From Chryseobacterium paludis (GTDB lineage Bacteria; Bacteroidota; Bacteroidia; Flavobacteriales; Weeksellaceae): a stretch of DNA of 64,000 bases. The first letter of the stretch is position 1, and each line of letters opens with the position of its first letter. The DNA lies in the NCBI RefSeq assembly GCF_025403485.1, contig NZ_CP099966.1, positions 3,385,001 to 3,449,000 of the forward strand, in the 5' to 3' direction. The position numbers and the translations under genes are program-made. The notes beneath the pieces are model-generated. The model worked only from the letters and a program-made list of their open reading frames with translations. It ran no database searches and was not told the DNA's origin. Of this stretch, positions 52,488 through 61,354 are shown in pieces.

Positions 52488-54212
52488 TTATAAGATCCTA
52501 TAGACGGGATATTGTCTGAATGTTTTTTCCTCAAAATAAGGGGAATGTCTATATACCCAGTCCAATTGAGCATCTCCGTCTTCAGCAAATTTCTTGTCTG
52601 AAGATTTCTTATCCTCAAAAGCTTTTTTCAGTGTATTATCCTTTTTCAGAAGTTCGGCAGCAGTATCTTCAAAAATATAGGCTGAAAAGTATTCTTTCTG
52701 AGCTAAAATGCCATCAAAGAAATTCCAGTTAAAGAAAGAATCTAAAGCTTCGGGTTCTAAAGTCTCAATAATATATTTAACCCCGGGCTGTTGAGTTGGA
52801 ACAATATAATCACCTGCTGAGAAAGCCTGTTTTTTATCTGATTTATCCACTGTCGTTTCATAGTGCAGATAATGTCCTTCATATGGGTTTTTAACCGTCT
52901 TAAAGTCATTGATCTTATACGACTCTACCATCATTATACTGTCTTTCTGAAGTCGTTTCATCTCTATCTTATTTCTTCTAAACTCCTCAATTATGCGGTA
53001 CTGCGATTGTGGAATCACATAATACTTAGGTATTGTAATATAGCCTGTAGGAACGGCTGTGGTAAACAGTTTTATTTTCTTTGTAAAAGGCTTGTTTCTA
53101 TCATAATATAACCTTGGTTTTCCTGAAATTTCACTTGGTTTATACTTTCCTTCATATCCCTTAAAATCCATGGTCGAATATTTTGTAGAATCTATCTTCC
53201 ATCGTATTCCATATTGCTTCCCTGCCTGATATTGTTTTAGGTTTTCAAGACGAAGTTCTTTAATTTTTCTATAATCCTTATCAAGATTCTGAAGATTGAC
53301 GAGCATATACTTGTAGGTTGCATCCACCCTTTTGTCATAAGGTTTCAGCATATGTGTTTCAGGAACCGTTCCCAAGGAATTAAATAAAGAGGTATATCCT
53401 GTAGAATATCTTGGTGAGTCTTCAAAAGAAGCAAATCCAATCTCCGGAACATCCCCATGGATATTGACATATGGTGTACTTTCATATCCTGTTTTCTTTA
53501 AATCATCAAGATTTTTAGCCTGATAATCATTGTAAAAATAATTCCCCAGAACATTTCCCAAGCGTTCTTTAAAAGTTGAGATATAGGTAAACGTATACTG
53601 ATAATCTGCCCCGTTGCTTACGTGATTATCAATGAAAATATCCGGCTTCAGCCATTGATAGATCTCCTGAAAGCTTCTGGCATTTTTAGAATCAGCTTTA
53701 ATAAAATCCCTGTTGAGATCATAATTTCTGGCATTTCCTCTAAAGCCATATTGTTCAGGACCGTTTTGATTGGCTCTTGAATAAGAACCCCTATTGAGCA
53801 TTCCACTTATATTATAAGCAGAAATGGCGGCAACAATAAAGTTTTGAGGTGTTTTTATTTTTTTTGTAGCAAGATCGCGCATCAACATCATGGTCGCGTC
53901 AATTCCGTCCGGTTCTCCTGGATGAATTCCGTTATTAACAAAGAGAATCGCTTTATCTTTCCTCAGTTTGTCCAGATCTTTTTCAGGAAAAGGATTATAA
54001 ATGACGACATAAATAGGTTTTCCGTTGTCATCCTCCCCTTTTTTAAGATATTGAATGGTAGGAAATTTCGCCGAAAGACCTTGATAGTACGCATTCATTT
54101 CTTCATAAGTAACCGTCTGATTACCATTCCCCTTTTCAAAAGGAGTTTGATAAGACTGTTGAGAAAAAAATAGCGAAGAGCTCAGAAATAATAGGAAATA
54201 TTTAAGTTTCAT
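52488..54212 (-). CDS. M14 family zinc carboxypeptidase-like protein
   Basis: The 574-residue protein has a signal peptide (MKLKYFLLFLSSSLFFSQQS). The M14 domain shows the zinc HxxE pair in VNNGIHPGEPDGIDATMML, the arginine region NYDLNRDFIKADSKNARSF, and the third zinc ligand in DIFIDNHVSNGADYQY. VPETHMLKPY may hold the catalytic Glu. It probably cleaves C-terminal or murein peptide bonds in the periplasm or outside. The C-terminal 200 residues are an unassigned accessory domain. It stands alone. Confidence 0.87.
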   Translation of the reverse strand: MKLKYFLLFLSSSLFFSQQSYQTPFEKGNGNQTVTYEEMNAYYQGLSAKFPTIQYLKKGEDDNGKPIYVVIYNPFPEKDLDKLRKDKAILFVNNGIHPGEPDGIDATMMLMRDLATKKIKTPQNFIVAAISAYNISGMLNRGSYSRANQNGPEQYGFRGNARNYDLNRDFIKADSKNARSFQEIYQWLKPDIFIDNHVSNGADYQYTFTYISTFKERLGNVLGNYFYNDYQAKNLDDLKKTGYESTPYVNIHGDVPEIGFASFEDSPRYSTGYTSLFNSLGTVPETHMLKPYDKRVDATYKYMLVNLQNLDKDYRKIKELRLENLKQYQAGKQYGIRWKIDSTKYSTMDFKGYEGKYKPSEISGKPRLYYDRNKPFTKKIKLFTTAVPTGYITIPKYYVIPQSQYRIIEEFRRNKIEMKRLQKDSIMMVESYKINDFKTVKNPYEGHYLHYETTVDKSDKKQAFSAGDYIVPTQQPGVKYIIETLEPEALDSFFNWNFFDGILAQKEYFSAYIFEDTAAELLKKDNTLKKAFEDKKSSDKKFAEDGDAQLDWVYRHSPYFEEKTFRQYPVYRIL

Positions 54213-54344
54213 GAAGGTATAATTTCAGTTTTTAAAATTACTGAAATTATCTTTTCAAAAAGCTTTGGTTAATCGCAAAGACGCAATCGTTGCATAATAG
54301 ACTTTTTATTATAGATTAAAAACTTACGCCTTAGTCATTAACAA

Positions 54345-55073
54345 TCAATTCCGTCCTCTTTCATCAGGATATAAGCTTGTAAGCGGATCGCTCTGCCAGA
54401 ACTCTTTGGTTTCAACATCCATAATAGATAAAGGTCCTGTATAAGCAGCTCCTGTATCTAAATTCCAGATATTCGCTTTATTAAGAGGATAAGTAATTCC
54501 CAGTTCTGTAGTTGAAGTATGACCAATAAAAATTTCTTTAAATAAAAGCAGCCTTTTAGGATACAATTCTGAGTTCTTAGTCAGCTTCTTGTCCATTGCT
54601 ACAGCGGTTTCCCAAAGAGTCCTATCCCAACGATAATTGCTCATATACATTTCTTTTTCTGGACCATGCATTGAAGAATATCCAGCATGAATAAACAAGC
54701 GGTTTTGATCATCTACATAATAATTTCTCATTCGCTGGACGAACTCTAAATGCTTTTCCAAATCTTCTAAAGAATAGGTTTCATAGCTTTCAACCGTTTT
54801 TCGACCTCCATTGAAAAGCCATGCATCTGCTTTTTCACCAGACAAAAACCAATCTTCACACCAGGCATCATGATTTCCTTTAATGAAAATACAGTCTTGG
54901 GTTTTGGAAAGTTCCATTAAAAATTTAATGATTTGAGAAGATTCGCTCCAGCCATCCACATAATCTCCTAGAAAGATCAATTGATCATCAGCAGTTACCT
55001 TTGCGCGTTCCAGAACCTGAATTAAGGCTTTAAAGCCACCATGAATATCTCCAATTACTAATGTCCGCTTCAC
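54345..55073 (-). CDS. PPP-type metallophosphoesterase
   Basis: The 242-residue calcineurin-like phosphatase has GDIHGGFKALIQVLERA (GDxHG), LIFLGDYVDGWSESS (GDxVDG), FIKGNHDAW (GNHD) and LFIHAGYS for the last histidine. This pattern fits PPP-family or ApaH-like phosphatases. It is the last gene of the NAD/ADP-ribose operon, 3 bp after kptA, so an RNA or nucleotide phosphate end product is a likely substrate (for example ADP-ribose 1'',2''-cyclic phosphate or RNA ends). This substrate is inferred from context only. Confidence 0.85.
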   Translation of the reverse strand: MKRTLVIGDIHGGFKALIQVLERAKVTADDQLIFLGDYVDGWSESSQIIKFLMELSKTQDCIFIKGNHDAWCEDWFLSGEKADAWLFNGGRKTVESYETYSLEDLEKHLEFVQRMRNYYVDDQNRLFIHAGYSSMHGPEKEMYMSNYRWDRTLWETAVAMDKKLTKNSELYPKRLLLFKEIFIGHTSTTELGITYPLNKANIWNLDTGAAYTGPLSIMDVETKEFWQSDPLTSLYPDERGRN

Positions 55074-55076
55074 TTT

Positions 55077-55619
55077 TTACTTTGAAATATATTTAACGTC
55101 TACAAAATCAGTTAACCAGACTCCATTATCCGAAAGATAAAATTCAATATTTTCCTTAAACATTTCGCCCGTTCTGATTATCAAAATTACGGGTTTTCCG
55201 TGACGCATACCCACTTTTGTGGCCGTTTCTTTATCCGAACTTAAATGAACATGCTGTCTGTTTCTTTTCTCAATTCCTTTTTCTAAAATCGAAGCCATAT
55301 TTGCTTCTGCCGTTCCGTGATAAAGGAATTCTGGAGGCTGTTGAGAAATCAATGCCAGATCAACATCAATGGAATGTCCCTGATTGGCTCTTATCTTCGT
55401 TTTATCTTCATTAAAAGCAAACCTTTTTTTGTTATTGGTTTCAACGACCTCATCTAATTCTCCCAATGTAAAACGCATTCTGTTCCTAGCTGATTTTTCG
55501 ATCAACTCTCTGACATCTGCCCAGCCATTTTCATCCAGTTTCAGATGAATTGTTTCCGGTTGGTGTCTAAGAATCAGACTTAAGAATTTACTTATTTTTT
55601 TGTTTTCTATTTCGTTCAT
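55077..55619 (-). CDS. kptA: RNA 2'-phosphotransferase (Tpt1/KptA family)
   Basis: The 180-residue enzyme has the KptA N-terminal winged-helix (SKFLSLILRHQPETIHLKLD, ENGWADVRELIEKS). The C-terminal ART-like domain has YHGTAEANMASILEKGIEKR, then QHVHLSSDKETATKVGMRHG. The expected catalytic tetrad Arg-His-Arg-Arg is consistent with the HGT, HLS and GMRHG segments. It moves an internal RNA 2'-phosphate to NAD+, releasing nicotinamide and ADP-ribose 1'',2''-cyclic phosphate; family members also ADP-ribosylate nucleic acid 5'-phosphates. Bacteria lack the yeast splicing substrate, so its real RNA is unknown. The product links it to the ADP-ribose genes around it. Confidence 0.93.
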   Translation of the reverse strand: MNEIENKKISKFLSLILRHQPETIHLKLDENGWADVRELIEKSARNRMRFTLGELDEVVETNNKKRFAFNEDKTKIRANQGHSIDVDLALISQQPPEFLYHGTAEANMASILEKGIEKRNRQHVHLSSDKETATKVGMRHGKPVILIIRTGEMFKENIEFYLSDNGVWLTDFVDVKYISK

Positions 55620-55648
55620 GATTTGTTTTTATTTCATTAGTTTATTCT

Positions 55649-56569
55649 CTAATTTATTACAAAGCTTTTCAATATCCCCCTCCTTACTAATTCTGAAACC
55701 CATTCTTCAGGAATATTTTCAAATCCATAATAAATTCCGGCAATTCCTCCTGTGATAGCTCCAGTTGTATCGGTATCTTCTCCCAGATTAACGGCTCTCA
55801 AGACAGCTTCTGAGTAACTTTCTGATTTCATAAAACACCATAAAGATGCCTCTAAACTATGAAGAACATATCCACCAGAACTGATGCTATCCTCTTTATA
55901 TTCAAAAATATTATTGTTCAAAACTCTATCAAATCTATCCATTTCGTCTTGTGAACAAATTGGATTGTTGTTCAGGAATTGTTTTACTGTCATTTGCATG
56001 ACTTGATATGCTTCAAATTTTTCCTTTCCTTTCAATATTTCCAATGAAAATTCTAAATAAATAAAGCATGAAATTACTGAACGAATATGAGCATGAGTAA
56101 TAGAAGAAACTTCCCTTATTACATCGAAACGTTTTTCAATTGGAAAACCCTTTATATAAAACAACAAGGGTAAGATTCTCATTAAAGATCCATTTCCATT
56201 ATCCCTTTCACTTGTCCCTCCACATAAATAAGTAGTATATCCTTTACTTATTTTATGAATAGCTTGTCGAGTTGCAATTCCAATATCAAAAACTTTTCCG
56301 TGAGGAGTCCAGTGTCCATATTTGTACCATTTAACAAAACTCTGTGCTATTCTTTCCTGATCATATCCTTTTGTAAGTTCTTCAGCCAGACAAAGTGTTA
56401 ACGAACTATCATCGCTCCATGTACCAATTGGTTGGTGATGGGTTCCAAACTCCATCATTTTAATGACAGGTGAATTTTTCAATTGTTCTCTGCTTTTAAA
56501 CTCCACAGGAACACCTAACGCATCTCCAATACAGACTCCAAAAATTCCTGATTTTACAACATCTTTCAT
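55649..56569 (-). CDS. ADP-ribosylglycohydrolase family protein
   Basis: The 306-residue enzyme has the ADP-ribosylglycohydrolase signature: GVCIGDALGVPVEFKSREQL and GTWSDDSSLTLCLAEEL for one metal/acid pair, NGSLMRILPL, and VNLGEDTDTTGAITGGIAGI for the second. It removes ADP-ribose from proteins (as DraG does) or other acceptors by hydrolysis, giving free ADP-ribose. It overlaps the sirtuin stop by one base. The target acceptor is unknown. Confidence 0.92.
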   Translation of the reverse strand: MKDVVKSGIFGVCIGDALGVPVEFKSREQLKNSPVIKMMEFGTHHQPIGTWSDDSSLTLCLAEELTKGYDQERIAQSFVKWYKYGHWTPHGKVFDIGIATRQAIHKISKGYTTYLCGGTSERDNGNGSLMRILPLLFYIKGFPIEKRFDVIREVSSITHAHIRSVISCFIYLEFSLEILKGKEKFEAYQVMQMTVKQFLNNNPICSQDEMDRFDRVLNNNIFEYKEDSISSGGYVLHSLEASLWCFMKSESYSEAVLRAVNLGEDTDTTGAITGGIAGIYYGFENIPEEWVSELVRRGILKSFVIN

Positions 56570-57255
56570 TATGCCATATTTATCAGTTTATCAAACAACA
56601 GTTTCATTCCTCTCGTTGCGCTTTCTTTCATAACAACCGCTCTTTGCCCATACCCGAATTCCATTTCATTAGGATTAATTACAATCAATAGACAATCATC
56701 TTTGATCTCATGAATTAAACCTGCTGCCGGATACACCTGTAAAGAAGTTCCAATAACGATTAAAATATCTGCATCCTTTACCTTATCTCTTGCCACATTA
56801 TACAAAGGAACATCTTCTCCAAACCATACGATAAAAGGCCTTAACTGCGCTCCGTCTTCTGCCTTGTCGCCAAGATTAATATCATCTTTCTGTTCGTAAA
56901 TAAGATTTTTATTATTGCACGAACAGGATTTAAATAATTCTCCATGAATATGAATGATATTGGTTGATCCCGCTCTTTCATGTAAATCATCTATATTTTG
57001 AGTAATGATCTGCACATCAAAATACTTTTCTAAATCTGCGACCAATTGGTGAGCCTCGTTAGGTTGTACCTCATGCAGTTGGCGACGTCTCTGATTATAA
57101 AATTCCAATACCAAAGCTCTGTCTTTTCTCCACCCTTCGGGGCTTGCTACATCTGTTACATCATGATTTTCCCAGAGACCATCTCCATCTCTGAACGTTT
57201 TTATTCCACTTTCGGCACTAATTCCTGCACCGCTTAATATGGTTAGTTTTTTCAT
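56569..57255 (-). CDS. SIR2-family NAD-dependent deacylase
   Basis: The 228-residue sirtuin has [20 protein letters not shown] (NAD-binding), [12 protein letters not shown] and HIHGEL with the catalytic His. [14 protein letters not shown] and [17 protein letters not shown] follow. It transfers acyl groups to ADP-ribose using NAD+. The zinc module is reduced: after FKSCSCNN the second CxxC pair of typical sirtuins is missing and [14 protein letters not shown] stands in its place. It is next to an O-acetyl-ADP-ribose-type macrodomain, whose substrate it would produce. It overlaps both neighbouring genes by a few bases. Confidence 0.92.
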   Translation of the reverse strand: MKKLTILSGAGISAESGIKTFRDGDGLWENHDVTDVASPEGWRKDRALVLEFYNQRRRQLHEVQPNEAHQLVADLEKYFDVQIITQNIDDLHERAGSTNIIHIHGELFKSCSCNNKNLIYEQKDDINLGDKAEDGAQLRPFIVWFGEDVPLYNVARDKVKDADILIVIGTSLQVYPAAGLIHEIKDDCLLIVINPNEMEFGYGQRAVVMKESATRGMKLLFDKLINMA

Positions 57256-57773
57256 TGTTTCTCTTTTAATAGTTTATCATAGATAGTCTCATTCTCTTCA
57301 TCAAAACAAACAAAAATAATTTTCTCAATCTTTTCCGTGTTGAATTTTTGAACTTCCTGAATAGCAATTTTTGCGGCTAATTCTTTAGGGAAATGATAAA
57401 TCCCAGTACTGATGTTTGGAAAGGCAATCGTTTTGACATCCAGGCTTTCTGCTAGTTTTAAAGAATTAATATAACAATTCGCTAAAAGCGTCGAGCTTTT
57501 TTCTTCATTATTATTCCAAACAGGTCCTACGGTATGAATGACATATTTTGCTGGCAGGTTTCCAGCAGAAGTTACAACCGCTTCACCGGTCTTACATTTC
57601 CCCTGTCTGTTTCTGATTTCAATACATTCATCTAATATTTGTTTTCCTCCTGCACGATGAATGGCTCCATCTACACCACCTCCACCAAGTAGAGAAGAAT
57701 TAGCCGCATTAACGATAGCATCAGCCTGAACTTTTGTAAGGTCTCCTTTTAGTACTTCAATAACTGGTTTCAT
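57252..57773 (-). CDS. macrodomain protein (O-acetyl-ADP-ribose deacetylase type)
   Basis: This 173-residue MacroD/YmdB-type domain starts [20 protein letters not shown]. It holds the ADP-ribose loops [19 protein letters not shown] and [12 protein letters not shown], then [20 protein letters not shown]. It removes acetyl or ADP-ribosyl groups from ADP-ribose esters. It overlaps the sirtuin gene by 4 bp, matching a production-then-cleavage pair. Paralogous macrodomain in this operon: 58202-58675. Confidence 0.93.
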   Translation of the reverse strand: MKPVIEVLKGDLTKVQADAIVNAANSSLLGGGGVDGAIHRAGGKQILDECIEIRNRQGKCKTGEAVVTSAGNLPAKYVIHTVGPVWNNNEEKSSTLLANCYINSLKLAESLDVKTIAFPNISTGIYHFPKELAAKIAIQEVQKFNTEKIEKIIFVCFDEENETIYDKLLKEKQ

Positions 57774-58179
57774 TTAATTTCAATATTAGTTCTTCTATCT
57801 CAGTATTTTCAGATTGGATAAAATCATTGCCAATAAATACCTTTGTTACATTAATTTCTCCAACGATAGCCTGATTAAATTTATCTAATTCTTCTGCCGG
57901 TACCCATAATTCATTGTGGTTTTTTGCTCCAACATTTTGAGGTGGATATTTATCTGCTTCACTTTCCACAACATCAAATTGAGTCACAAACCCAAGATAG
58001 TTTCCAGATTGATCTCTGGTATTCCATTTTTCAGCTATCTCCGAAGCATAATCTTCATTAAGTACCGGATAGAAGGTAGGTTGCCATTCCAATCTTGGTG
58101 GAAAATTTTTATAATCACTTTCAATAATTAAAATCATTTCCTTTTCTCCTACTGGCCTATAAAGTCTTATTGTTTTCAT
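57757..58179 (-). CDS. ADP-ribosylation/crystallin J1-like protein
   Basis: The 140-residue protein begins [20 protein letters not shown] and contains [21 protein letters not shown] recall this family under the name ADP-ribosylation/crystallin J1, found repeatedly next to ADP-ribosylglycohydrolase genes. No catalytic motif can be named with confidence. The 17-bp overlap with the macrodomain gene and the shared direction make an ADP-ribose-related role likely. Confidence 0.75.
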   Translation of the reverse strand: MKTIRLYRPVGEKEMILIIESDYKNFPPRLEWQPTFYPVLNEDYASEIAEKWNTRDQSGNYLGFVTQFDVVESEADKYPPQNVGAKNHNELWVPAEELDKFNQAIVGEINVTKVFIGNDFIQSENTEIEELILKLNETSY

Positions 58180-58201
58180 TTTTCTAATTTAATTATGATT
58201 C

Positions 58202-58675
58202 TTACTCGAAATCATATACACATACTTTTACATTATTTTTCAACAATGTTCTATTAATTATCGGCTCTATTTCCTCCCATTTCCCTCTTGCTAAGCCACA
58301 ACCTATTCTCGGCATATGGATACTCGCATTTAATCTTAAAGCTGCATCATTTAGTTTTTCTAAACATTCTTCTACAGCCTTATATCTAATTGGTGGAATA
58401 CCCTGGGAATTTGTATTTATTTTATGTTGCCCAATCATATTCGCTACCCATATTTCCTTTTCCACATTAACCAACTGGATTTCTCCGAGATCAAAGTTCG
58501 AATTGATCTTAAACCAATTTCTATATTCTTTTTCAGGAGCTTTCCGTTTTTTAGAAATAGCTAAAACAAAACCTTTTCCCCACCCTCCCATATCATTACA
58601 GATATGCGCAATAATTTTATTTCCTTCAGTTTGAGGATTTGTTGCATCTCCTTTTAAATAGTTTATCGTCTTCAT
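58202..58675 (-). CDS. macrodomain protein, second type
   Basis: The 157-residue macrodomain starts INYLKGDATNPQTEGNKIIA and continues HICNDMGGWGKGFVLAISKK, with PRIGCGLARGKWEEIEPIIN near the end. This layout resembles TARG1/ALC1-like macrodomains that cleave ADP-ribose from Glu or from nucleic acid, rather than the MacroD type of the other copy. It starts 10 bp after the NAD-kinase-like gene. Substrate is inferred from fold only. Confidence 0.88.
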   Translation of the reverse strand: MKTINYLKGDATNPQTEGNKIIAHICNDMGGWGKGFVLAISKKRKAPEKEYRNWFKINSNFDLGEIQLVNVEKEIWVANMIGQHKINTNSQGIPPIRYKAVEECLEKLNDAALRLNASIHMPRIGCGLARGKWEEIEPIINRTLLKNNVKVCVYDFE

Positions 58676-58685
58676 CTTTAATTTC

Positions 58686-59594
58686 CTAATTAATTACCAA
58701 AACCGCCTCTTCATCAGACAGCTTAATTTCTGCCGTCGCCCCACTGTTGAATTGCAAAAAATCCTTTTCAATTCCATCACTAAATATAAAACCATTATTT
58801 GGCATTAATGATTCTATGATCAGCTTATTTCTTCTTTTTAAGATCCCTCCACAGATGTCCGTTTGCGTTGCTTTACTTTTAAACGGTTCTCTCACCGCAA
58901 AGTATAGATCCTCATCATTGAGTTCTGGATATTTTAGTTTTTTTGATCCTAAAATGCCATATGCCATATTGAAAATAGAACTTAGCCAGCCCGTGCTTCC
59001 TGTTTTTGTAGAAACAATAATTCCACTGGAAGAATGCGTTTCTTCTTTTCCGTTCAGCATTAACTTATATCTGGCAGAGCTGTGGGAAGAAATACCAATA
59101 AACAGATCATTAACTGCTAAGAGTTTTTGTCCATCATTCAGAACAGCTTCTGCAAACCTCATCTTCTTTGAACTAAAATTTTCGTTTATTACAGCATTTA
59201 CTCCATTGAGAAAGTTTTTAACATTAAAAGGAAGCAGTACACCATCATACCTTTCTTCATCAGGATTGATCGCGACAATAGGAATGTTTTTAGCGTATTT
59301 CGCAACATTTGCAACCAACCCATCCTGTCCTATGACCACAATAAGATTCTTTTCAGAAAAAATATAGGAAGGCATAAATTCTCTTTCCAGTACTTTATTC
59401 TTGATCACTTTAGAAAGCTTTGTCTGAACTTCCAGAAAAGACTGACAGAACTTTTCATGTTCAGCAACATACTCCTGAAAATCCCCACCTGAACTTTCAA
59501 TATAAAACTGAGCCTGGGCTTTGGTATTAAATCTTTCAATCAAAGATTCCAATCTCGTTTTGTTCTTAATGATAATTGCGTATTCTATTTTCAT
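58686..59594 (-). CDS. NAD-kinase-like protein with altered motifs
   Basis: The 302-residue protein has an NAD-kinase/diacylglycerol-kinase-type fold. LIVVIGQDGLVANVAKYAKN stands where GGDGT is expected (the catalytic Asp is kept). VNDLFIGISSHSSARYKLML matches the NE/ND region, and SSGIIVSTKTGSTGWLSS matches DGxxxSTPTGSTAY, with the Asp replaced by Ser. It may phosphorylate NAD or another nucleotide, or act as a sensor. The N-terminal 80 residues are extra helical sequence (RFNTKAQAQFYIES). Adjacent genes all handle NAD or ADP-ribose. Confidence 0.75.
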   Translation of the reverse strand: MKIEYAIIIKNKTRLESLIERFNTKAQAQFYIESSGGDFQEYVAEHEKFCQSFLEVQTKLSKVIKNKVLEREFMPSYIFSEKNLIVVIGQDGLVANVAKYAKNIPIVAINPDEERYDGVLLPFNVKNFLNGVNAVINENFSSKKMRFAEAVLNDGQKLLAVNDLFIGISSHSSARYKLMLNGKEETHSSSGIIVSTKTGSTGWLSSIFNMAYGILGSKKLKYPELNDEDLYFAVREPFKSKATQTDICGGILKRRNKLIIESLMPNNGFIFSDGIEKDFLQFNSGATAEIKLSDEEAVLVIN

Positions 59595-59686
59595 GGCTTT
59601 TCTTTAATTGTAAAATGTACAATGTATTACTGATTGCGTTAGTTTACTATTTTAACTTCAATGTCCTCGCCTCTCTCTTCAAGTTT

Positions 59687-60694
59687 TTAATGTTCCTTCA
59701 ACAGGTTTTCTAATAAATCAGGACTGATGTTTAAGTTTCCGATCTTTCCTGCATTTTCTGCCAGTTCCCTGAAAGCAAGGGCAATATTTGATCTTGCATC
59801 CTGATTTCCATTTAAAGCTGTTAAAACTTTCCAATCCATTTCTTTATATGGTTTTAAAGAAGTTTCTAATACGTAGCCTTGTGTTTCCGCTTCTTTTCGG
59901 TCGTTTTCTGTCTTTTGTTCGATCAGTTGTTTTCTTTGGTTTTCAACTGATATATCAGCAGCGATCTTCATTTCTCTCAGGATCTTATTATTTTCTTCCT
60001 GTTGAATTTCGGTCTCCATTCTCTTTTCTTCGATCTGTTTTTGTTTTTCTTCGATCGCTATTTCTGTATTCAACTCAGATTCTTTGATTTTCCTTTCTTG
60101 TTCTACTGCAAAGTTTCTCCTTTCATAAATAGCCTCGTCTGCCTGTTGCTGAAGTTTTTCTCTGGTTTCTGTTTCTAATGCCCGTGCCATTTCCGGAGTG
60201 GTCTGAACCGCTAAAATACTCGCTCCTAATATTTCAACTCCCATCGTTTGGATCGTTTCTGAAGTTTTAAGCCCTTCCAGAATATGCTCCTCTATCTTTT
60301 TAGCAGAGCGGATCGCATCTTTTAAACTCATTTCATGAATAAATGATGATGTAGATGTCTGCGCAAGATTGATGATCCTTTGATTAAGCTTCTCAATATC
60401 ATTCTTTTTATACACTCCTGATTCATTAACTGTAAAATCCAATGTGTTGGACAAAGCCTTTGGATCAAAAATTTTATAACTGATCTGCCCCTGAATATTT
60501 ACCATCTGATAATCAAACGTATTTTCATTAAAAATAAAAGGGAGATCATTACTTCCCATTGGAATAGCAACAATAGAACTGTTTGGAGCAAAATAGAAGA
60601 ATGATAAGCCCCTTCCTTCTCTTACGGTTCCTCCATTTTTAAAATGAAGAACGTAAGTCATTGAGTCGAATTTGATGTGTCTGAAACCAAACAT
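59687..60694 (-). CDS. SPFH (Band 7/stomatin-like) domain protein
   Basis: The 335-residue protein has a SPFH domain at about 10-170 (GRGLSFFYFAPNSSIVAIPM, then FTVNESGVYKKNDIEKLNQR, then EILGASILAVQTTPEMARAL). A long charged coiled coil at about 175-285 (rich in Glu/Lys/Gln) follows. No N-terminal membrane helix is clear. SPFH proteins oligomerise on membranes and shape protein assemblies. A predicted NrtR operator lies 25 bp before the start codon at 60720-60740, so it may be a second transcript start within the cluster. Confidence 0.85.
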   Translation of the reverse strand: MFGFRHIKFDSMTYVLHFKNGGTVREGRGLSFFYFAPNSSIVAIPMGSNDLPFIFNENTFDYQMVNIQGQISYKIFDPKALSNTLDFTVNESGVYKKNDIEKLNQRIINLAQTSTSSFIHEMSLKDAIRSAKKIEEHILEGLKTSETIQTMGVEILGASILAVQTTPEMARALETETREKLQQQADEAIYERRNFAVEQERKIKESELNTEIAIEEKQKQIEEKRMETEIQQEENNKILREMKIAADISVENQRKQLIEQKTENDRKEAETQGYVLETSLKPYKEMDWKVLTALNGNQDARSNIALAFRELAENAGKIGNLNISPDLLENLLKEH

Positions 60695-60719
60695 AGCTTT
60701 AAGTTTTAAAAATTTAATA

Positions 60720-60740
60720 TTTGTGTTGTTTTTACACTAA
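60720..60740 (-). promoter_or_regulatory. predicted NrtR operator D (SPFH gene)
   Basis: TTTGTGT at 60720-60726, 7-bp AT spacer, ACACTAA at 60734-60740: an inverted repeat of half-site TTWGYGT. It lies 25 bp upstream of the SPFH gene start. The same architecture occurs at three other sites in this locus. Confidence 0.65.
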
Positions 60741-60775
60741 TTCTATTAGACATGAGTTTGCACTTATTTTTCAAA

Positions 60776-61327
60776 CTACTTTCTAATAGTATACATTACA
60801 TCGGTCCGCAGTACATATTTAGCCCCACTGATCAATGTTTTACCTTCGTGTCTTAATGGATGATAAAAGACCAATGCCATTCCTTTTTTAGGAGCAATTG
60901 TAAACAGGTTTTCAAATTCTGTTTCCCCACCTTCAAAGTCATCGTTCAGATACATTAAAAACGTATAGAAGCTTTTTTCATTCTCGTCTCTTACATAGCT
61001 TCCATCTCTGTGCATTTTAAATCTTTGTCCTGGAGAATATTTATAAACCCTGAACATCTCATTAAAGTCACATATTTCATTTCCATCGTGATTTTCTGGA
61101 AGAAATTCAAAAGCTCTCTCAAAAAGATTGTTAGCAAGATCCTTACTAAAAAGCATTAATCGGTCGTTATTTCGAATACCCTTACTCATTAACTGCTGAC
61201 CGTTTATATTGACTTTCGCTTCCTCAAAAGCCTGGTCTTCTGCCATTTTAATGTAGCTCTCACATTCCTGGTTGGTTAGAAAATCTTCAATCAGAAATAT
61301 CTGTGGATGTAAATCGATCTTTTCCAT
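60776..61327 (-). CDS. 2OG-Fe(II) oxygenase (prolyl 4-hydroxylase-like)
   Basis: The 183-residue double-stranded beta-helix enzyme has the facial triad visible in RFKMHRDGSYV (HxD) and YHPLRHEGKTL (distal His). YVLRTDVMYTI carries the Arg or Lys that binds 2-oxoglutarate. FEGGETEFENLFTIAPKKGM is the typical middle segment. It hydroxylates or demodifies a protein or small-molecule substrate with O2. It lies between NADAR and the SPFH gene in the NAD/ADP-ribose cluster; its substrate there is unknown. Confidence 0.9.
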   Translation of the reverse strand: MEKIDLHPQIFLIEDFLTNQECESYIKMAEDQAFEEAKVNINGQQLMSKGIRNNDRLMLFSKDLANNLFERAFEFLPENHDGNEICDFNEMFRVYKYSPGQRFKMHRDGSYVRDENEKSFYTFLMYLNDDFEGGETEFENLFTIAPKKGMALVFYHPLRHEGKTLISGAKYVLRTDVMYTIRK

Positions 61328-61354
61328 GATTTCTATATTGTGATTATGATTGTG

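Noticed and set aside
59634..59656. ATTGCGT-type half-site between the SPFH and NAD-kinase-like genes
   Set aside because: The left half matches the NrtR-like motif, but the right half (CTATTTT) does not match ACRCWAA, so I do not call it an operator.
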